Of a stretch of DNA of 17,993 nt, positions 15,415 to 17,993 are shown piece by piece. How positions within the stretch are numbered: the first letter of the stretch is position 1; each line of letters opens with the position of its first letter. Made by a program: the position numbers and the translations under genes. This stretch comes from Actinomycetota bacterium (lineage in GTDB: Bacteria > Actinomycetota > Thermoleophilia > Solirubrobacterales > Solirubrobacteraceae): positions 1-17,993 of the forward strand of contig VAXS01000193.1 in NCBI GenBank assembly GCA_005883255.1, given 5' to 3'. The notes beneath the pieces were generated by a model. The model ran no database searches and was not told the DNA's origin. It worked only from the letters and a program-made list of their open reading frames with translations.

Positions 15415-15947
15415 CCGACGTTCTCGCCCGCCTGGCCGTCGTCCTCCGGGAGGAGGGGGGACTTCCGGCCGGCTCCGTCGTCGAGCCTCGCCCCGACGCC
15501 GAGCGGCGCTTCGGCCCGCTCGCGGCCTCCGGGCCCCGCGCCGCCGCCCAGCCCGACGACTACGCCCTGCTGGTGGAGGCCATCCGCGAGGGCTACCTCC
15601 TGCACTACGCGGCCGGCCGCGTCGTGGCCCCCGGCGACTCCGACCTGGCCCTCCTGGCCGGCGACCGCCTGTACGCCCTGGGCCTCGCCCGGCTGGCCCG
15701 CCTGGGCGACCTGGACGCGGTGACCGAGCTGGCGGACGTCATCGGCCTGGCCGCGCAGGCGCACACCGCCGGCAACCCCGACGTGGCCGAGGCCGCCTGG
15801 GAGGCGGGCGCGGGGGCCGTCGGATGGGGGTCGTCGCCCGCTCACGCCGCCGCCAAGTCACGGGCGCGCACCGCCGATCCCGGCGCGGCCGCCGCCCTGC
15901 GCGCCGCGGCGCGCGAGCTGGTCGAGGCCGCGCCCTCCGGCGCCTGA
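15411..15947 (+). CDS. hypothetical alpha-helical protein of 178 residues
   Basis: Not recognised with confidence. The protein is soluble-looking and mostly helical, with no signal peptide or membrane helix. The centre, DYALLVEAIREGYLLHYAAGRVV followed by DLALLAGDRLYALGLARLARLGDLDAVTELADVIGLAAQAH, looks conserved in character. The L-L-A-G-D-x-L-Y-A-L-G-L pattern loosely recalls the non-catalytic subunit of heptaprenyl diphosphate synthase or the GDYLL helix of polyprenyl synthases, but the DDxxD motifs are absent, so catalysis is not suggested. ATG 15411 overlaps the preceding stop by ATGA, so it is translated with the hem operon. It ends 71 bp before the Rieske gene and closes the operon. 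Confidence 0.7.
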   Translation: MTDVLARLAVVLREEGGLPAGSVVEPRPDAERRFGPLAASGPRAAAQPDDYALLVEAIREGYLLHYAAGRVVAPGDSDLALLAGDRLYALGLARLARLGDLDAVTELADVIGLAAQAHTAGNPDVAEAAWEAGAGAVGWGSSPAHAAAKSRARTADPGAAAALRAAARELVEAAPSGA

Positions 15948-15952
15948 CCGGC

Positions 15953-16002
15953 TTGTGCCTTCCGTCTCCATGTTGACGGTAAGGTTCCGCGCCCAGTTCA
16001 AT
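15953..16002 (+). promoter_or_regulatory. likely promoter region of the cytochrome bc operon
   Basis: The 71-bp gap before the Rieske gene is unusually AT-containing for this window. TTGACG at 15973-15978 is a good -35 match, with a poor -10 candidate TTCAAT at 15997-16002 (18-bp spacer). Alternatively TAAGGT at 15980-15985 serves as the -10, with no good -35. The two readings cannot be separated by eye. No Shine-Dalgarno sequence is seen before GTG 16019. Confidence 0.4.
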
Positions 16003-16018
16003 CCGGCGTCCTCAGACC

Positions 16019-16690
16019 GTGCCGAATCGCCGCCGCGCAGCCAAGTCTCCGTACACCGCCGACCGGAACATCCCCGGGGCGTTCGAGGGCGAGACCGTCA
16101 CGCGCCGGCGGTTCATGACCGGCAGCGTCCAGGTCTTCGGCGGCATCGCCGCGGCCGCGATCGGCCTCCCCACGCTCGGCTTCGCCCTCGGCCCGGTGTT
16201 CGAGCGCGAGAAGTCGCACTGGGAAGACGTCGGCGCCGCGGCCGACTTCCCCGACAACACCTACATCCCCAAGGTCGTCACCACCACGCCGGGAGTGGGC
16301 GAGGTGGGCAAGACCACGGTCTACGTCCGGCGCCACAACCTGCAGATCGACGGCCCGGTCCGCGACAGCTTCGACCAGTACGTGGCGATCTCCAACCGCT
16401 GCGCGCACGTCGGCTGCCCCGTGCGCTACTTCGAGGCCTCCCAGCGCTTCATCTGCCCCTGCCACGGCGGCGTCTACGACTTCCGCGGCGCCCGCGTGGG
16501 CGGTCCGCCGGTGCGGCCGCTCGACCGCTTCTACACGCGGGTCCTGAACGGCCGCCTCCAGGTCGGCCCGCGCTTCAGCGTCAACTCCGAGCTGCGGCGC
16601 TTCTCGCCACGGGACCCGGGCGAGCCCCTGGACGGCATCGGCCAATACCTGTACCCGCGCCGCTTCTCGACGCCGGAGCTGCACCGATGA
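16019..16690 (+). CDS. qcrA: Rieske iron-sulfur subunit of quinol:cytochrome c reductase
   Basis: A 223-residue Rieske protein that passes electrons from quinol at the cytochrome b Qo site to cytochrome c. The N-terminus has a twin-arginine-like TRRRFMTG followed by one hydrophobic anchor (about 36-60). The [2Fe-2S] site is complete: C128 and H130 in CAHVGC, C146 and H149 in CPCHGG, with C133 and C148 as the disulfide pair. YDFRGARVGGPPVRPLDRF closes the cluster-binding fold. Only one anchor helix is present, unlike the three-helix QcrA of Mycobacterium and Corynebacterium. GTG 16019 is the only possible start, since an in-frame TAA lies at 15980. The stop overlaps the cytochrome b ATG (ATGA). 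Confidence 0.95.
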   Translation: MPNRRRAAKSPYTADRNIPGAFEGETVTRRRFMTGSVQVFGGIAAAAIGLPTLGFALGPVFEREKSHWEDVGAAADFPDNTYIPKVVTTTPGVGEVGKTTVYVRRHNLQIDGPVRDSFDQYVAISNRCAHVGCPVRYFEASQRFICPCHGGVYDFRGARVGGPPVRPLDRFYTRVLNGRLQVGPRFSVNSELRRFSPRDPGEPLDGIGQYLYPRRFSTPELHR

Positions 16691-17508
16691 GGATCAAGCT
16701 CCCCAACCCGATCCCGGACAAGCTGCGGCCGCGACCCCGCCGGCCCGGCGACGGCAACGGCAACGGCCGGCTCACTCCGACCCAGGCCACCATCGAGGCC
16801 AGCAAGGACGCCGGGATCAGCGTCGTCGACTGGCTGGACGAGCGCACCTCGCTCTCCGGGGCCGGGCGCTGGGCGCTGTTCCGCAAGGTCCCCAAGGGCA
16901 CCAACTGGTTCTACACGCTGGGCTCGGCCACGCTGTTCGCCTTCCTCTCGCAGGCGGTGACCGGCGTCTTCCTGGCCATGTACTACCGGCCCGACGCCAC
17001 CAGCGGCGCGTACGAGTCGATCCGCCACATCAACGACGAGGTCTTCCTCGGCGAGTTCGTGCACGGGATGCACAAGTGGGGCTCGACGGTGATGGTCGTC
17101 CTCGTCTTCCTGCACATGGCGCGCACCTTCTTCTTCGGCGCCTACAAGTACCCGCGCGAGCTGAACTGGGTCATCGGGGTGACGCTGCTGATCCTCACCC
17201 TGATGATGGCCTTCACCGGCTACCTGCTCCCGTTCGACCAGCGCTCGTACTGGGCCTCGGTGGTGGCGGTGAACATCAACGGGACGGGCCCGTTCATCGG
17301 GCCCTACCTGTCGGACTTCCTGCGCGCCGGACCGGAGTTCGGGGCCACCACGCTCTCGCGCTTCTACTCGATCCACATGCTGCTGCTCCCCGGCGCGATC
17401 GCCGCGCTGATCGGCGCCCACCTGTACCTGGTGACGAAGCTCGGGACCACGGCGCCGCCCTGGTCGAAAGCCGAGAAGCGGTCCGAGCTGCGCGAGACGG
17501 AGGCCTAG
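16687..17508 (+). CDS. qcrB: cytochrome b, N-terminal (b6-like) subunit of quinol:cytochrome c reductase
   Basis: A 273-residue integral membrane cytochrome b carrying the four N-terminal helices that bind two b-type hemes. After a 75-residue cytoplasmic lead with a Gly/Asn-rich linker come GTNWFYTLGSATLFAFLSQAVTG (split: NWFYTLGSA, FLSQAVTGVFLAMYY), the heme histidines in FVHGMHKWGS and FLHMARTFFFGAYKYPRELNW, GYLLPFDQRSYWASVVA, and the second pair in FYSIHMLLLPG and GAHLYLV. The length is that of cytochrome b6 plus an N-terminal extension; the C-terminal helices are encoded by the separate next gene. A ribosome site GGAG at 16675-16678 precedes ATG 16687 by 8 nt, and the ATG overlaps the Rieske stop. 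Confidence 0.95.
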   Translation: MRIKLPNPIPDKLRPRPRRPGDGNGNGRLTPTQATIEASKDAGISVVDWLDERTSLSGAGRWALFRKVPKGTNWFYTLGSATLFAFLSQAVTGVFLAMYYRPDATSGAYESIRHINDEVFLGEFVHGMHKWGSTVMVVLVFLHMARTFFFGAYKYPRELNWVIGVTLLILTLMMAFTGYLLPFDQRSYWASVVAVNINGTGPFIGPYLSDFLRAGPEFGATTLSRFYSIHMLLLPGAIAALIGAHLYLVTKLGTTAPPWSKAEKRSELRETEA

Positions 17509-17514
17509 CGCGCG

Positions 17515-17993
17515 ATGAATCGCCAGCAGAAGGAGGAGTACCTCCGCGAGTACTCGATCCTGAAGGCGCAGGGCAAGCCGTTCTTCCCCTACGCGGTGGC
17601 CAAGGACGCGGCGATGGCCGCGATCGTCCTGGTGGTGATCATGCTCCTGTCGGTGGTCCTGGGCGCCGAGCTGGGTCCCAAGGCGGACGGCACCACCACC
17701 ACCTACGTGCCCCGCCCGGAGTGGTACTTCTTCTTCCTCTTCGAGCTGCTGCGGGTGATCAAGCCGCCCTCGCTGGTCCCGCTGGCCACCATCGGGATCC
17801 CCACGCTGGCGATGATCCTGCTGATCCTGCTGCCGTTCTACGACCGCGGGCCGGAGCGGCGGCCGGAGCGCCGCCCGATCGCCACCACCGCCGGCGTGTT
17901 CACGATCGTGGCCATCGCCTACCTGACCTACGCGGGCGCGCAGGCGGGCGCGCCCACGCGGATCGACATGAAGGCGCCGGGGGACCTCCGCGG
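17515..17993 (+). CDS. cytochrome b C-terminal (subunit IV-like) protein of the bc complex, 5' part only
   Basis: Open from ATG 17515 to the end of the window (159 codons), with GGAGG at 17499-17503 as ribosome site 11 nt upstream. The N-terminus QQKEEYLREYSILKAQGKPFFPYAV is followed by a first membrane helix (about 41-58), the Qo-site signature RPEWYFFFLFELLRVIKPPSL (in parts: PEWYFFF, LFELLRV), and a second helix TIGIPTLAMILLILLPFYDRGPERRP, then a third helix. This is the subunit IV half of a b6f-type cytochrome b. In related organisms this gene often carries a C-terminal cytochrome c domain, but that would lie beyond the window and is not seen here. It is 6 bp after the cytochrome b stop and belongs to the same operon. 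Confidence 0.9.
   Translation, partial: MNRQQKEEYLREYSILKAQGKPFFPYAVAKDAAMAAIVLVVIMLLSVVLGAELGPKADGTTTTYVPRPEWYFFFLFELLRVIKPPSLVPLATIGIPTLAMILLILLPFYDRGPERRPERRPIATTAGVFTIVAIAYLTYAGAQAGAPTRIDMKAPGDLR

Overview
This window is very GC-rich bacterial DNA with densely packed genes: third codon positions are almost all G or C, GTG starts are frequent, and many neighbours overlap by 4 bp (ATGA/GTGA). The gene set and protein style fit a deep-branching actinobacterium, most likely Thermoleophilia/Solirubrobacterales. It includes a bifunctional-nuclease-family protein, DUF4126, GtrA plus a polytopic glycosyltransferase-like protein, a YmdB phosphodiesterase, a two-unit AhbA/AhbB-like protein in a hemB/hemL operon, and a split b6f-type cytochrome b. 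The lineage call is inference; no marker gene such as 16S rRNA is present.

Layout. Positions 1-1003 (+): 3' end of a MarC-family membrane protein, then a bifunctional nuclease family protein. Positions 1013-3202 (-): a class I aminotransferase translationally coupled to a D-Ala-D-Ala ligase gene that is broken in this sequence. Positions 3284-7188 (+): DUF4126 membrane protein, an alkaline-phosphatase-superfamily phosphodiesterase (also broken), GtrA flippase-like protein, and a polytopic glycosyltransferase-like protein with a secreted N-terminal domain; this looks like an envelope-glycan module. Positions 7127-7912 (-): YmdB-family phosphodiesterase, overlapping the previous gene tail to tail. 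Positions 7967-11090 (+): an AI-2E/PerM-type permease in one open frame with an ABC ATPase, followed by its ABC-2 permease. Positions 11122-15947 (+): hemB, siroheme-decarboxylase-like AhbA-AhbB fusion, hemL, nitronate-monooxygenase-like protein and an unknown 178-aa protein, all overlapping or nearly abutting. Positions 16019-17993 (+): Rieske protein, cytochrome b6-like protein and the start of the subunit-IV-like protein of a quinol:cytochrome c reductase, cut by the window end. The heme operon lies directly upstream of the heme-requiring bc complex.

Main points for a second look. (1) The AhbA/AhbB-type fusion between hemB and hemL would usually be called an AsnC regulator, but its motifs point to siroheme decarboxylation. 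(2) Two genes (ddl and the phosphodiesterase) each lack a roughly 40-50 codon internal block that contains essential residues, and each changes frame at the junction. Two more (the glycosyltransferase-like protein and the AI-2E permease) look short in the same way. This recurrence suggests either an assembly problem or unusual gene decay. (3) hemB and the GtrA gene carry a TANCCT box exactly 7 nt before the start codon, as expected for leaderless transcripts. No RNA genes, CRISPR arrays, insertion sequences or phage genes were seen. All gaps between genes are about 110 bp or less.
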